NCBI GenBank assembly: GCA_017577615.1
Contig: PKRE01000004.1
Coordinates: forward strand, 1-64,000
DNA: 64,000 nucleotides
Direction of reading: 5' to 3'
Origin: Gammaproteobacteria bacterium
GTDB taxonomy: Bacteria; Pseudomonadota; Gammaproteobacteria; Steroidobacterales; Steroidobacteraceae
In this document: positions 1 to 7,497 of the stretch, in pieces
Layout: every line of letters starts with the position of its first letter
Numbering within the stretch: position 1 is the first letter of the stretch
The notes under the pieces: model-generated
What the model was told of the DNA's origin: nothing
Seen by the model: only the letters and a program-made list of their open reading frames with translations
The model's database searches: none
Position numbers and translations under genes: made by a program

Positions 1-129
1 CCTGGCGACAATGTGAAGATGACGGTGGAGCTGATCAGCCCGATTGCGATGGAAGAGGGCTTGCGCTTTGCGATCCGCGAGGGCGGCCGCACAGTCGGCG
101 CGGGCGTGGTGACGAAGATCCTGCAGTAA
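1..129 (+). CDS. tuf: Elongation factor Tu, C-terminal end (partial)
   Basis: The open frame from base 1 encodes the last 42 residues of EF-Tu: a domain 3 segment with MTVELISPIAMEEGLRFAIR, then the invariant REGGRTVGAGVVTKI ending and a TAA stop. EF-Tu is the GTPase that delivers aminoacyl-tRNA to the ribosome. The 5' part lies outside the window. Its position directly before rpsJ is the usual str-to-S10 junction of gammaproteobacteria. The last two residues before the stop are Leu-Gln. Confidence 0.97.
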   Translation, partial: PGDNVKMTVELISPIAMEEGLRFAIREGGRTVGAGVVTKILQ

Positions 130-136
130 CCAAAGG

Positions 137-220
137 TAGACAGTTGTCAGTTTGACGGCTGGCGAGCGCAACGTCTGCGAGCACGTACGGTCAACACTCA
201 ACTGTCAACCGAGAGCTGAC
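137..220. repeat. Heptad inverted-arm element, tuf-rpsJ gap
   Basis: The 5' arm at 139-159 reads as heptads gacagtt, gtcagtt, tgacggc. The 3' arm at 187-220 reads acggtca, acactca, actgtca, accgaga, gctgac. The arms are imperfect reverse complements (GTCAAACTGACAACTGTC against GTCAACACTCAACTGTC), so the transcript could fold into a long hairpin between tuf and rpsJ. The element almost fills the gap. No promoter is apparent in it. Confidence 0.75.
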
Positions 221-221
221 T

Positions 222-536
222 ATGGCAACGAACCAGAACATTCGCATACGCCTGAAGGCCTTCGATCACCGCTTGATCGATAATTCAGCGCGCGAAATCG
301 TCGAGACGGCGAAACGTACGGGTGCCACGGTACGCGGTCCAGTTCCGCTGCCGACGAAGATCGAGCGTTTCACCGTGCTGATTTCGCCGCATGTCGACAA
401 GGACGCGCGCGATCAGTACGAGATTCGGACGCACAAGCGTCTGATGGACATTCTCAATCCCACCGACAAGACGGTGGATGCCCTCATGAAGCTCGAGCTT
501 CCTGCGGGCGTCGATGTGCAGATCAAGCTGAATTAA
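222..536 (+). CDS. rpsJ: 30S ribosomal protein S10
   Basis: 104 residues with the S10 core: IRIRLKAFDHRLIDNSAREI at the N-terminus, then GPVPLPTKIERFTVL and HKRLMDILNPTDKTVDALMK. S10 sits in the 30S head and also acts as NusE, the NusB partner in transcription antitermination. The ATG at 222 follows GAGAG and gives the usual length. The gene lies 92 bp after tuf, and an unusually long 398-bp gap with its own promoter separates it from rplC. Confidence 0.98.
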   Translation: MATNQNIRIRLKAFDHRLIDNSAREIVETAKRTGATVRGPVPLPTKIERFTVLISPHVDKDARDQYEIRTHKRLMDILNPTDKTVDALMKLELPAGVDVQIKLN

Positions 537-545
537 ACGTGTCGA

Positions 546-602
546 GGGCACTGAGCACTGGGCGCTGACTTGCATCCTGGGCCCAGTGCCCAGTTGCCCG
601 TC
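546..602. repeat. Heptad inverted-arm element after rpsJ
   Basis: The 5' heptads at 546-566 are gggcact, gagcact, gggcgct. The 3' heptads at 582-602 are cccagtg, cccagtt, gcccgtc. The arms are nearly reverse-complementary around a spacer of about 15 bp. The element ends 13 bp before the -35 box of the downstream promoter, so it could act as a 3' end or insulator for the tuf-rpsJ transcript; that role is inference. Confidence 0.8.
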
Positions 603-614
603 AGCTCGGGCCGC

Positions 615-642
615 TTGCAAAGTGGCCATAGCTGACTATAAT
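615..642 (+). promoter_or_regulatory. Strong sigma70-type promoter between rpsJ and rplC
   Basis: TTGCAA at 615-620, a 16-bp spacer and a perfect TATAAT at 637-642. The predicted start is near 649. The motif is among the best -10 matches in the window. It would transcribe rplC onward with a leader of about 285 nt, which means rpsJ can be expressed separately from the rest of the S10 operon. Confidence 0.65.
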
Positions 643-934
643 TCGCGCCTCTTTGCGCCGAGGTCTGGCCCTGACGGGGTACCGCTCGAGCGGCGTGACC
701 GCCACCCGATGGTGCCGGTTGGCCTCTCTTTCCGGTCCTTCCTAAGCCTGATCCCTGTCCGAGGGCCGCTCCTCGGTACGGTCGACCGGTCTGATTCAGC
801 GGCCAAATGTTCCGCTGCCGGTCGTGAGCAAAGAATCTCGTACCTGACGCTTCAGCCAATCGTAGCTGGACGCGGACTGAACAATTGCGCTGACGACCCG
901 TTGCGGGTGGCAGCGCTTTAGAAGAGGACAAGCG
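643..934 (+). promoter_or_regulatory. Structured 5' leader of rplC, candidate r-protein autoregulatory RNA
   Basis: The leader contains several perfect stems. CCGAGG/CCTCGG pairs at 759-764 and 771-776. A two-tier stem pairs GACCGG (784-789) with CCGGTC (818-823), enclosing CAGCGG (797-802) with CCGCTG (812-817). A GC-rich stem pairs GCGCTG (886-891) with CAGCGC (911-916), enclosing ACCCG (896-900) with CGGGT (904-908), followed by TTTA and the rplC Shine-Dalgarno. The final hairpin plus short T-run next to the start resembles the attenuator layout of the E. coli S10 leader, which binds L4. Here it lies after rpsJ, not before it. Function is inferred from geometry. Confidence 0.5.
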
Positions 935-1627
935 ATGAGCGCCAAGACCCTGGGTCTGGTCGGTCGAAAGGCCGGTATGACGCGTGTTTTCACCGAGGCG
1001 GGCGAATCCGTGCCGGTGACGGTCATCGAAGCCCTGCCGAATCGAATCACGCAGATTCGTACAGAGGAAATCGACGGCTATCGCGCCGTTCAGGTCGCGG
1101 TCGGCGAGCGTAAACCCTCGCGCGTGAACAAGCCGCTCGCAGGACATTACGCGAAGGCGAAGGTCGCTCCAGGGGAGGCGCTCGTGGAGTTCCGCCTGGA
1201 GGGCGACGAAGGCAAGGATCTCGTCATGGGTGGCGAGATCAAGGTCGATCTGTTCCAGGAAGGCCAGATCGTCGATGTCACAGGCACGACGATCGGTAAG
1301 GGTTTCGCCGGTGTCATGAAACGGCACAATTTCGCCGGCGGTAATGCCTCCCATGGTGCGTCCCTCACGCACCGCGCACCGGGTTCGATCGGTCAGCGGC
1401 AAACGCCCGGTCGCGTCTTCCCTGGTAAGCGCATGGCTGGGCACATGGGCGTACGCAGATGCACGGTGCAGAACTTGCAGATCGTGCGCGTGGATGCCGA
1501 GCGCAATCTTCTACTGATTCGTGGTGCAGTGCCCGGCGCGCCCGGCGGGCGCGTCATCATCCGGCCGTCCTTAAAGGCAGCGGCGCGTGCGCGGAAGAAG
1601 GCGCAGGCGGCTTCGGCCAAGAAGTAA
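935..1627 (+). CDS. rplC: 50S ribosomal protein L3
   Basis: 230 residues. It starts LGLVGRKAGMTRVFTEAG and carries the GNASHGASLTHRAPGSIGQ loop that reaches the peptidyl-transferase centre; the Gln in GSIGQ is the usual PrmB methylation site. The C-terminus has a basic Ala/Lys/Arg tail beyond the E. coli end. The ATG at 935 follows AGAAGAGG with good spacing. L3 is an early assembly protein of the large subunit. First gene downstream of the internal promoter at 615-642. Confidence 0.98.
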   Translation: MSAKTLGLVGRKAGMTRVFTEAGESVPVTVIEALPNRITQIRTEEIDGYRAVQVAVGERKPSRVNKPLAGHYAKAKVAPGEALVEFRLEGDEGKDLVMGGEIKVDLFQEGQIVDVTGTTIGKGFAGVMKRHNFAGGNASHGASLTHRAPGSIGQRQTPGRVFPGKRMAGHMGVRRCTVQNLQIVRVDAERNLLLIRGAVPGAPGGRVIIRPSLKAAARARKKAQAASAKK

Positions 1628-1652
1628 CCCAGGACAGTAGAAGTAGACCGCC

Positions 1653-2270
1653 ATGAATTTGAAGTTGGTCAGCAAGGGCGCGCAGCCGCAGGACTTTCCG
1701 GTATCCGACGCGACTTTTGCGCGCGAATTCAACGAAGCGCTCGTTCATCAGGTCATCACCGCGTACCTGGCTGCGGGCCGTGCCGGTACAAAGGCGCAAA
1801 AGACGCGCGCCGAGGTAAGTGGCGGCGGTGCGAAGCCATGGCGTCAGAAGGGCACTGGCCGCGCACGCGTGGGTTCGATCCGCAGCCCGATTTGGGTCGG
1901 CGGTGGACGTGCATTCGCGGCGAAGCCGCGCAGCTTTGCGCAGAAGGTCAATCGCAAGATGTATCGTGGCGCGCTGCGCGCGATGCTCTCGGAGCTCGCG
2001 CGCCAGGAGCGGCTGCTCGTCGTGAACGGCATCGAGCTCGAGGCGCCGAAGACGAAGCTGTTGGTGCAGAAGCTGGCCGAGCTGGGCGTGGGCGAGAATG
2101 TGCTCGTGCTCATCGAAGCCTACGATGAGAAGCTCGCGCTGGCCTCGCGCAATCTGCCATATGTAGACGTGCTGCCGGTCAGTGCGCTGAATCCGGTCAG
2201 TCTTGCCCGTCACGACAAAGTGCTTGCTACTGTCGGCGCGGTGCGCCTGCTCGAAGAGAGGCTCGCATGA
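1653..2270 (+). CDS. rplD: 50S ribosomal protein L4
   Basis: 205 residues with the L4 extended loop (TKAQKTRAEVSGGGAKPWRQ, then KGTGRARVGSIRSPIWVGGG). L4 lines the nascent-peptide tunnel and, in E. coli, represses the S10 operon by binding its leader; the leader before rplC here would be its natural target if that control is conserved. The N-terminus, with SKGAQPQDFPVSDATFAREF, is typical. The TGA stop overlaps the first rplW start in an ATGA, inside a 15-bp tandem duplication. Confidence 0.98.
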   Translation: MNLKLVSKGAQPQDFPVSDATFAREFNEALVHQVITAYLAAGRAGTKAQKTRAEVSGGGAKPWRQKGTGRARVGSIRSPIWVGGGRAFAAKPRSFAQKVNRKMYRGALRAMLSELARQERLLVVNGIELEAPKTKLLVQKLAELGVGENVLVLIEAYDEKLALASRNLPYVDVLPVSALNPVSLARHDKVLATVGAVRLLEERLA

Positions 2271-2290
2271 GTAAGGCTCGCATGAGTAAA
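2261..2290 (+). repeat. 15-bp tandem duplication at the rplD/rplW junction
   Basis: gctcgcatgagtaag at 2261-2275 is followed immediately by gctcgcatgagtaaa at 2276-2290, 14 of 15 identical. The duplicated block contains the rplD stop and the rplW start, so rplW has two in-frame ATG codons five residues apart, each starting Met-Ser-Lys. Slippage during replication is the simplest origin. Confidence 0.9.
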
Positions 2291-2584
2291 GAGAGCTTGA
2301 TGAACGTGCTGCTCGCGCCGCACGTGTCGGAGAAGAGTGCGCGTATCTCCGAGAGCGCGGATCATTTTGTGTTCCGCGTGCGTCGGGACGCGACGAAGCC
2401 CGAGATCAAAGCCGCCGTAGAGCTGATGTTCGAGGTGAAGGTGGCCGAGGTGAACGTCGTCAACGTCGAAGGCAAGACGAAGCGCTTCGGTCAGCGGATC
2501 GGACGTCGCAAGGGTTTCAAGAAGGCTTATGTCCGCCTGGCGCCCGGTCAGAAGATCGAGTCGCTCGCCGGCGTGGAAGTTTGA
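2267..2584 (+). CDS. rplW: 50S ribosomal protein L23
   Basis: 105 residues from the first ATG, or 100 (the E. coli length) from the second ATG at 2282. The core MNVLLAPHVSEKS, the beta-strand DHFVFRVRRDATKPEIKAA and VNVEGKTKRFGQRIGRRKGFKKAYV are typical. L23 sits at the tunnel exit and docks trigger factor and SRP. The upstream GAAGAGAGG favours 2267 by spacing; family length favours 2282. Both may be used because of the local duplication. Confidence 0.96.
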   Translation: MSKARMSKESLMNVLLAPHVSEKSARISESADHFVFRVRRDATKPEIKAAVELMFEVKVAEVNVVNVEGKTKRFGQRIGRRKGFKKAYVRLAPGQKIESLAGVEV

Positions 2585-2601
2585 GCGTCTAGGAGCGCAC
2601 C

Positions 2602-3426
2602 ATGGCACTGATCAAAGCAAAACCGACTTCGCCGGGACGACGCTTCCAGGTCAAGGTCTCGCGCGCGCACCTGCACAAGGGCGGCCCGCTGCGCACGCTG
2701 GTCGCTCCCAAGCATTCGACAGGGGCGCGTAACCACTACGGCCGGCAGACGGTGCGCCATCGTGGCAACGGCCACAAGCAGAAGTACCGGCTGGTCGATT
2801 TCTTGCGCAACAAGGACGGTGTGCCGGGCAAGATCGAGCGGCTGGAGTACGATCCGAACCGCAGCGCGCATCTTGCGCTGGTGCTGTACGCGGACGGAGA
2901 GCGCCGGTACATCTTGGCCCCCAAGGGCGTCGAGGTGGGGGAGACCATCATGTCGGGGCCGGAGGCGCCGATCAAACCCGGTAACTGCATGCCGCTGCGT
3001 CACATTCCGATCGGTACGACGATCCACAACATCGAGCTGAAGCCGGGCAAGGGTGGTCAGCTCGCGCGTGCCGCCGGCACCTCGGCGCAACTCGCCGCGC
3101 GCGAAGGCGCCTACGCGACGATTCGTTTGCGTTCGAACGAGATGCGCAAGGTGCACATCGATTGCCGCGCAACGATCGGCGAAGTCAGCAATGAGGAGCA
3201 CAACCTGCGCAGCTACGGCAAGGCTGGCGCCATGCGGTGGCGCGGTATCCGACCGACGGTGCGTGGTGCAGCGATGAACCCGGTCGACCACCCGCACGGT
3301 GGTGGTGAGGGCAGAGCGGGACAGGGTAACCCGCACCCGGTCAGCCCGTGGGGTTGGAACACCAAGGGCATGAAGACGCGTCGCAACAAGCGCACGACGC
3401 ACATGATCGTTCGTCGTCGCAACTGA
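2602..3426 (+). CDS. rplB: 50S ribosomal protein L2
   Basis: 274 residues starting MALIKAKPTSPGRRFQVKVS, with the C-terminal GRGxAMNPVDHPHGGGEGR-type motif present as VRGAAMNPVDHPHGGGEGRA; its His is near the peptidyl-transferase centre. L2 binds domain IV of 23S rRNA and supports subunit association. The ATG follows TAGGAG. It is 17 bp after rplW and part of the same operon. Confidence 0.98.
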   Translation: MALIKAKPTSPGRRFQVKVSRAHLHKGGPLRTLVAPKHSTGARNHYGRQTVRHRGNGHKQKYRLVDFLRNKDGVPGKIERLEYDPNRSAHLALVLYADGERRYILAPKGVEVGETIMSGPEAPIKPGNCMPLRHIPIGTTIHNIELKPGKGGQLARAAGTSAQLAAREGAYATIRLRSNEMRKVHIDCRATIGEVSNEEHNLRSYGKAGAMRWRGIRPTVRGAAMNPVDHPHGGGEGRAGQGNPHPVSPWGWNTKGMKTRRNKRTTHMIVRRRN

Positions 3427-3514
3427 TGAGAGAGGGGTTAGCGTCCGCGGCAACGGTTCGCCGCTTCGATTGAGCGACCGATGTTCGCGAGCTACAGCCT
3501 AGAGGAAGCAGACA

Positions 3515-3784
3515 GTGCCTCGTTCGATTAAGAAAGGACCGTTCGTCGATTCGCATCTTGCGAAGAAAGTCCGTTTGGCGGTGGAGAAGAACGATCGCCG
3601 CCCGATCAAGACTTGGTCGCGTCGGTCCATGATCGTTCCGGAGATGGTCGGATTGACGATCGCAGTGCACAACGGTCGTCAGCACGTGCCTGTGCTGATC
3701 ACCGAGAACATGGTGGGGCACAAGCTCGGTGAGTTCGCGCCCACACGTACGTTCAAGGCGCACTCTGGCGACAAGAAGGCATAG
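3515..3784 (+). CDS. rpsS: 30S ribosomal protein S19
   Basis: 89 residues, PRSIKKGPFVDSHLAKKV then TWSRRSMIVPEMVGLTIAVH and VGHKLGEFAPTRTFKAH. S19 lies in the 30S head near the A-site finger. The start is GTG at 3515, preceded by AGAGGAAG at good spacing. The upstream gap holds CTACAGCCTAGAG (3492-3504), a 13-mer also found before rplF. Confidence 0.97.
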   Translation: MPRSIKKGPFVDSHLAKKVRLAVEKNDRRPIKTWSRRSMIVPEMVGLTIAVHNGRQHVPVLITENMVGHKLGEFAPTRTFKAHSGDKKA

Positions 3785-3794
3785 GGGCCTGATC

Positions 3795-4136
3795 ATGCGA
3801 GTTGCTGCAAGACTGAAGTACGCGCGTATTTCGCCGCAAAAGTGCCGTCTGGTTGCCGACATGGTGCGCGGCAAGCCTGTCGGGCAGGCGTTGAACGTGC
3901 TGCGCTTCACGCCAAAGAAGGGCGCGCGGATCGTGCGCAAGGTGCTCGAGTCGGCGATCGCGAACGCGGAAAACAACTTCAGCGCCGATGTCGACGAGCT
4001 GAAGGTGGAGACCATCACCGTGGACGCGGCGCCGACGTACAAGCGGTTTCGCGCTCGAGCGAAGGGACGCGGTACCCGTATTTTGAAACGCAATAGCCAC
4101 ATCTCGATCACGGTGGGGGACGGCAGGAACGACTGA
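3795..4136 (+). CDS. rplV: 50S ribosomal protein L22
   Basis: 113 residues from the ATG at 3795: MRVAARLKYARISPQKCRLVADMVRGK, then the beta-hairpin that reaches the exit tunnel and RILKRNSHISITVGDG at the end. A longer upstream reading frame overlaps rpsS and is not used. The gap to rpsS is 10 bp, consistent with coupled translation. Gene order rpsS-rplV-rpsC is canonical. Confidence 0.97.
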   Translation: MRVAARLKYARISPQKCRLVADMVRGKPVGQALNVLRFTPKKGARIVRKVLESAIANAENNFSADVDELKVETITVDAAPTYKRFRARAKGRGTRILKRNSHISITVGDGRND

Positions 4137-4220
4137 GGCTGGAGACTGGAGACTTGAGGCTGGAGTGAGAACGAACCTGTTCATGCGCCAGCCCAGTGCG
4201 CCAAGCCTCGAGCCCAAACG
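4135..4220. repeat. Heptad inverted-arm element, rplV-rpsC gap
   Basis: The 5' arm at 4135-4162 has four clean heptads: gaggctg, gagactg, gagactt, gaggctg. The 3' arm around 4188-4217 is rich in cagccc/agcctc/agccc and is a weaker complement. The first heptad shares bases with the rplV stop codon, so the array begins exactly at the gene end. Confidence 0.75.
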
Positions 4221-4236
4221 AGCGTAGCGAGTAGTT

Positions 4237-4938
4237 ATGGGTCAGAAAGTCAATCCAATCGGAATTCGCCTCGGCATTACGCGCGAGTGGACCTCGAAGT
4301 GGTACGCGTCGACGAAGAATTTTCCGTCGTACGTGTACACGGACTTCCAGGTGCGCGAGTTTCTGAAGAAGAAGCTTGCCGAGGCGTCCGTGAGCCGCAT
4401 CAACATCGAGCGCGCGGCGCGCAAGGTGAACATCACGATTCATACTGCTCGCCCAGGCATCGTGATCGGCAAGAAGGGCGAAGACATCGAAAAGCTCCGC
4501 GCGCAGGTGGCGGAGATGGTAGGCATGCCGATCGCGGACGTGCGTATCAACATCTCTGAGATTCGTAAGCCGGAGCTCGACGCGCAGCTGGTTGCCGAAG
4601 GTATCGCGCAGCAGCTCGAGCGCCGAGTGATGTTCCGCCGGGCAATGAAGCGCGCGGTGACCAACACGATGCGCAGTGGTGCGCTCGGCGTGAAAGTGCG
4701 CGTCTCCGGTCGCTTGAACGGTGCCGAGATCGCGCGCACGGAGTGGTATCGCGAAGGGCGCATTCCGCTGCATACCTTCCGCGCGGATATCGACTATGGA
4801 TTCGCCGAGGCGAAGACCACGTATGGCGTGATCGGCGTGAAGGTGTGGGTCTTCAAGGGCGAGGTGTTCAATCAACCGGAGCAGGCGGCAGAGTCAGCCG
4901 AGGGGCAGGCGCCTGCTCCCGCGGAGGCGACGGCCTGA
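4237..4938 (+). CDS. rpsC: 30S ribosomal protein S3
   Basis: 233 residues. GQKVNPIGIRLGITREWTSK opens the protein, IVIGKKGEDIEKLR is the KH type-2 RNA-binding loop, and the C-terminal domain contains RTEWYREGRIPLHTFRADID. The last 20 residues are acidic, Ala/Pro-rich and family-variable. S3 forms part of the mRNA entry channel with helicase activity together with S4. The start follows a GAGTAGTT stretch without a strong Shine-Dalgarno. Confidence 0.98.
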   Translation: MGQKVNPIGIRLGITREWTSKWYASTKNFPSYVYTDFQVREFLKKKLAEASVSRINIERAARKVNITIHTARPGIVIGKKGEDIEKLRAQVAEMVGMPIADVRINISEIRKPELDAQLVAEGIAQQLERRVMFRRAMKRAVTNTMRSGALGVKVRVSGRLNGAEIARTEWYREGRIPLHTFRADIDYGFAEAKTTYGVIGVKVWVFKGEVFNQPEQAAESAEGQAPAPAEATA

Positions 4939-4949
4939 GCGAGGCGATC

Positions 4950-5029
4950 GGGCTCTGGGTGCCGGACGCTGGGATCCAGCAGCGACCAGGTTGAGCGCCC
5001 GAGCCCAGCGCCCAGGGCCCAGCAGCCCG
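4950..5029. repeat. Heptad inverted-arm element, rpsC-rplP gap
   Basis: 5' heptads at 4950-4977: gggctct, gggtgcc, ggacgct, gggatcc. 3' heptads at 4995-5029: gcgcccg, agcccag, cgcccag, ggcccag, cagcccg. The 3' arm is the most regular in the window (five consecutive seven-base units) and is the approximate reverse complement of the 5' arm. Confidence 0.85.
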
Positions 5030-5042
5030 GAGTGACAACGAC

Positions 5043-5462
5043 ATGATGCAACCGAAGCGCACCAAGTACCGCAAGCAGTTCAAGGGACGCAATGCCGGGT
5101 TGGCCCAGAGCGGCAACTATGTCGCGTTCGGGGACTACGGCTTGAAGGCGACGAGCCGTGCTCGCATGACCGCGCGCGAGATCGAGGCAGCGCGTCGTGC
5201 GATGACCCGCTACGTAAAGCGTGGCGGACAGATCTGGGTGCGCGTCTTTCCGGACGTTCCGGTCACGAAGAAGCCTCTCGAAGTGCGTATGGGCAGCGGT
5301 AAGGGCAACGTGGAGTACTACGTCGCCAAGGTGAAGCCGGGCAAGATCCTCTTCGAGATGGAGGGCGTGACGGAGGAGGTGGCGCGCGAGGCGTTTCGGC
5401 TGGCCGCTTCCAAGCTGTCCGTCGACACGCAGTTCGTGGTTCGACAGGTCAGGGCAGGTTAG
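5043..5462 (+). CDS. rplP: 50S ribosomal protein L16
   Basis: 139 residues, MMQPKRTKYRKQFKGRNAG, slightly longer than E. coli (136). It contains the loop VKPGKILFEMEGV and a conserved basic surface, and L16 binds near the A-site tRNA elbow. Two adjacent ATG codons (5043, 5046) are possible; the second matches the usual MLQPKRTK-type start. rpmC follows after 3 bp. Confidence 0.97.
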   Translation: MMQPKRTKYRKQFKGRNAGLAQSGNYVAFGDYGLKATSRARMTAREIEAARRAMTRYVKRGGQIWVRVFPDVPVTKKPLEVRMGSGKGNVEYYVAKVKPGKILFEMEGVTEEVAREAFRLAASKLSVDTQFVVRQVRAG

Positions 5463-5465
5463 TCA

Positions 5466-5675
5466 ATGAAGGCGAAAGAGCTGCGACAAAAGTCGCCCGC
5501 AGAGCTGCAGAAGACGCTTCTCGAGCTCCGCCGCGAGCAATTCAATCTCCGGATGGCGAACGCAACCGGCCAGCCGCCGAAGCCGGATCAGTTTGCGAAG
5601 GTTCGTCGCAACATCGCGCGCGTCAAGACGGTGATGGCAGAGATGCGCCGAGCCGCGCAACAGACTGGTAAGTGA
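5466..5675 (+). CDS. rpmC: 50S ribosomal protein L29
   Basis: 69 residues: MKAKELRQKSPAELQKTLLE, then LRREQFNLRMANATGQ and VRRNIARVKTVMAE. This two-helix protein lies next to L23 at the tunnel exit. It starts 3 bp after rplP stops, so translation is probably coupled. A basic tail RRAAQQTGK ends the protein. Confidence 0.97.
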   Translation: MKAKELRQKSPAELQKTLLELRREQFNLRMANATGQPPKPDQFAKVRRNIARVKTVMAEMRRAAQQTGK

Positions 5676-5677
5676 CC

Positions 5678-5995
5678 ATGAGCAACCAAGAACTCGAGTC
5701 GCAAGGCACTGCGAAGAAGCGGGCGAAGACGCTCGTCGGCAAGGTTGTCAGCAACAAGATGCAGAAGAGCATCCGTGTTGCAGTCGAGCGGTTCGTGCCG
5801 CATCCGCGTTACCGCAAGTATCAGCGCCGCACGACGAACTTTCTGGCGCACGATGAGCACAACGAATGCCGGGAAGGTGACGTTGTGATGATCGAGGAGT
5901 GCCGGCCGTTGTCGCGGCACAAGAGCTGGCGGCTCGTGAAGATCATCAGCCGCGCGAACAGTACGACTCAGGAAGCGGAAGGGGCGACGTCATGA
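5678..5995 (+). CDS. rpsQ: 30S ribosomal protein S17
   Basis: 105 residues from ATG 5678: an N-terminal extension, then KTLVGKVVSNKMQKSIRVAV, the OB-fold core of S17, and EGDVVMIEECRPLSRHKSW. A GTG two codons upstream (5672) overlaps the rpmC stop and is less likely. S17 is an early-binding 16S rRNA protein. Its stop overlaps the rplN start as ATGA. Confidence 0.97.
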   Translation: MSNQELESQGTAKKRAKTLVGKVVSNKMQKSIRVAVERFVPHPRYRKYQRRTTNFLAHDEHNECREGDVVMIEECRPLSRHKSWRLVKIISRANSTTQEAEGATS

Positions 5996-6360
5996 TTCAG
6001 ATGCGTACGATGCTGGAGGCCGCCGACAACAGCGGAGCGAAGAGCCTCATGTGCATCAAGGTGCTCGGCGGGTCCAAGCGGCGCTATGCGAACATCGGTG
6101 ACGTCATCAAGGTGAGCGTCCGCGACGCGGCTCCGCGCGGAAAGGTGAAGAAGGGAGAGGTCTACGACGCAGTCGTCGTGCGGACCAAGTTCGGCGTGCG
6201 ACGTCCGGATGGCTCGCTCATCCGCTTCGACGGCAATGCGGCAGTGCTGCTCACGAACAAGCTGGAGCCGATCGGTACGCGTATCTTTGGGCCGGTCACT
6301 CGCGAGCTGCGCACGGCGCAGTTCATGAAGATCATTTCGTTGGCACCGGAAGTATTGTGA
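5992..6360 (+). CDS. rplN: 50S ribosomal protein L14
   Basis: 122 residues beginning MIQMRTMLEAADNSGAKSLM, the family signature; VIKVSVRDAAPRGKVKKGEV and the C-terminal TRELRTAQFMKIISLAPEVL follow. L14 is at the subunit interface and is the RsfS binding site. ATG at 5992 overlaps the rpsQ TGA; a longer in-phase frame from 5899 lies inside rpsQ and is rejected. First gene of the spc block. Confidence 0.98.
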   Translation: MIQMRTMLEAADNSGAKSLMCIKVLGGSKRRYANIGDVIKVSVRDAAPRGKVKKGEVYDAVVVRTKFGVRRPDGSLIRFDGNAAVLLTNKLEPIGTRIFGPVTRELRTAQFMKIISLAPEVL

Positions 6361-6442
6361 GGGCTCGGGGCTCGGTGCGTGAGGTGAAGAGAGGCTTCCT
6401 TGCCCAGACCTCACGGCGCAAGCTCCTGGGCCAAGCCCGAGG
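6361..6442. repeat. Heptad element, rplN-rplX gap
   Basis: 5' heptads at 6361-6381: gggctcg, gggctcg, gtgcgtg. The 3' part (about 6401-6442) carries gcccaga, cctcacg, and a closing gcccgagg that complements the first units. It starts on the first base after the rplN stop. The 3' arm is less regular than elsewhere. Confidence 0.65.
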
Positions 6443-6450
6443 TTAGGGTT

Positions 6451-6765
6451 ATGAGAAAGATTCGCAGAGGTGACGAAGTCGTGGTGATCACGGGCCGGGA
6501 CAAGGGCCGCCGCGGCACTGTCATCAAGGTGCTCGACGACCGAGTGATCGTCGAGAACATCAACATGAAGAAGCGGCACACTAAGCCGAATCCGCGCACG
6601 AACAGCCCGGGCGGCATCATCGAGAAGGAGGCTCCGCTCCACATCTCGAACGTGATGCTGTGGAACCCGTTCACGCAGAAGGGCGATCGGGTTGGTTTCC
6701 GCACGCTTGCGGACGGGCGGAAGGTTCGCTTTTTCAAGTCGAACAACGAAGTGGTTGACGCTTGA
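6451..6765 (+). CDS. rplX: 50S ribosomal protein L24
   Basis: 104 residues from ATG 6451: RKIRRGDEVVVITGRDKGRR is the KOW motif, followed by KHTKPNPRTNSPGGIIEKEA. L24 initiates 50S assembly and sits at the tunnel exit. An upstream in-frame ATG (6400) falls in the heptad element and is not supported by family length. Confidence 0.97.
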   Translation: MRKIRRGDEVVVITGRDKGRRGTVIKVLDDRVIVENINMKKRHTKPNPRTNSPGGIIEKEAPLHISNVMLWNPFTQKGDRVGFRTLADGRKVRFFKSNNEVVDA

Positions 6766-6882
6766 GGCGGCGACGGAGCGCACGGTTTCGCAACAGAGGT
6801 TTTATGGTTCGTGGGTCCATTCACACAGGGGTGAGGTGTACCGCAGGACGCTCTCGCCGGTGTGAACGCGGCGCGTTTGCCA

Positions 6883-6910
6883 GCGCCCAGTGCCCAGAGC
6901 CCAGCAGCCG
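6883..6910. repeat. Single-arm heptad array before rplE
   Basis: Four heptads: gcgccca, gtgccca, gagccca, gcagccg. This is close to the 3' arms at 582-602 and 4995-5029, but no matching 5' arm is visible in the 156-bp rplX-rplE gap. It ends 11 bp before the rplE start. Confidence 0.7.
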
Positions 6911-6921
6911 GTAAATCAGGT

Positions 6922-7461
6922 ATGGCCAGACTTGCACAGTACTACCGCGAAAAGGTCGTGCCCGAGCTGCAGAAGCAGCTTGGGTACAAGAACGTCATGG
7001 AAGTGCCGAAGATCACGAAGATCACGGTCAACATGGGCGTGGGCGAAGCGGTCACGGACAGGAAGATGATCGACAATGCCGCAGCCGACCTGGCGAAGAT
7101 CACGGGGCAGAAGCCGCTCATCACGCGTGCGCGCAAGTCCGTCGCTGGGTTCAAGGTGCGGCAGGGTTTCCCAATCGGCTGCAAGGTGACGTTGCGTGGT
7201 GCGCGTATGTACGAGTTCTTGGATCGGCTCGTGAACATCGCCATGCCGCGTATCCGCGACTTTCGCGGCTTGAGCCCGCGGTCGTTCGACGGCCGTGGCA
7301 ATTACAACTTCGGCGTGAAAGAGCAAATCATCTTCCCGGAGATTGCATACGATCAGATCGATGCGATTCGGGGCATGGACATCACGATCACGACGACGGC
7401 GAAGGACGACAAGGCCGGTCGTGCGTTGCTCGAAGCGTTCAATTTTCCGTTCCGCAAGTAG
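6922..7461 (+). CDS. rplE: 50S ribosomal protein L5
   Basis: 179 residues (the E. coli length) from ATG 6922: ARLAQYYREKVVPELQKQLG, then KITVNMGVGEAVTDRKMIDN and IRDFRGLSPRSFDGRGNYNF. L5 binds 5S rRNA and contacts the P-site tRNA. An upstream in-frame ATG at 6862 would add residues from the heptad array and is rejected. Confidence 0.98.
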   Translation: MARLAQYYREKVVPELQKQLGYKNVMEVPKITKITVNMGVGEAVTDRKMIDNAAADLAKITGQKPLITRARKSVAGFKVRQGFPIGCKVTLRGARMYEFLDRLVNIAMPRIRDFRGLSPRSFDGRGNYNFGVKEQIIFPEIAYDQIDAIRGMDITITTTAKDDKAGRALLEAFNFPFRK

Positions 7462-7497
7462 GCGTCGAGATTCGGCGTAAGGCGATAGGGCGAAGTT

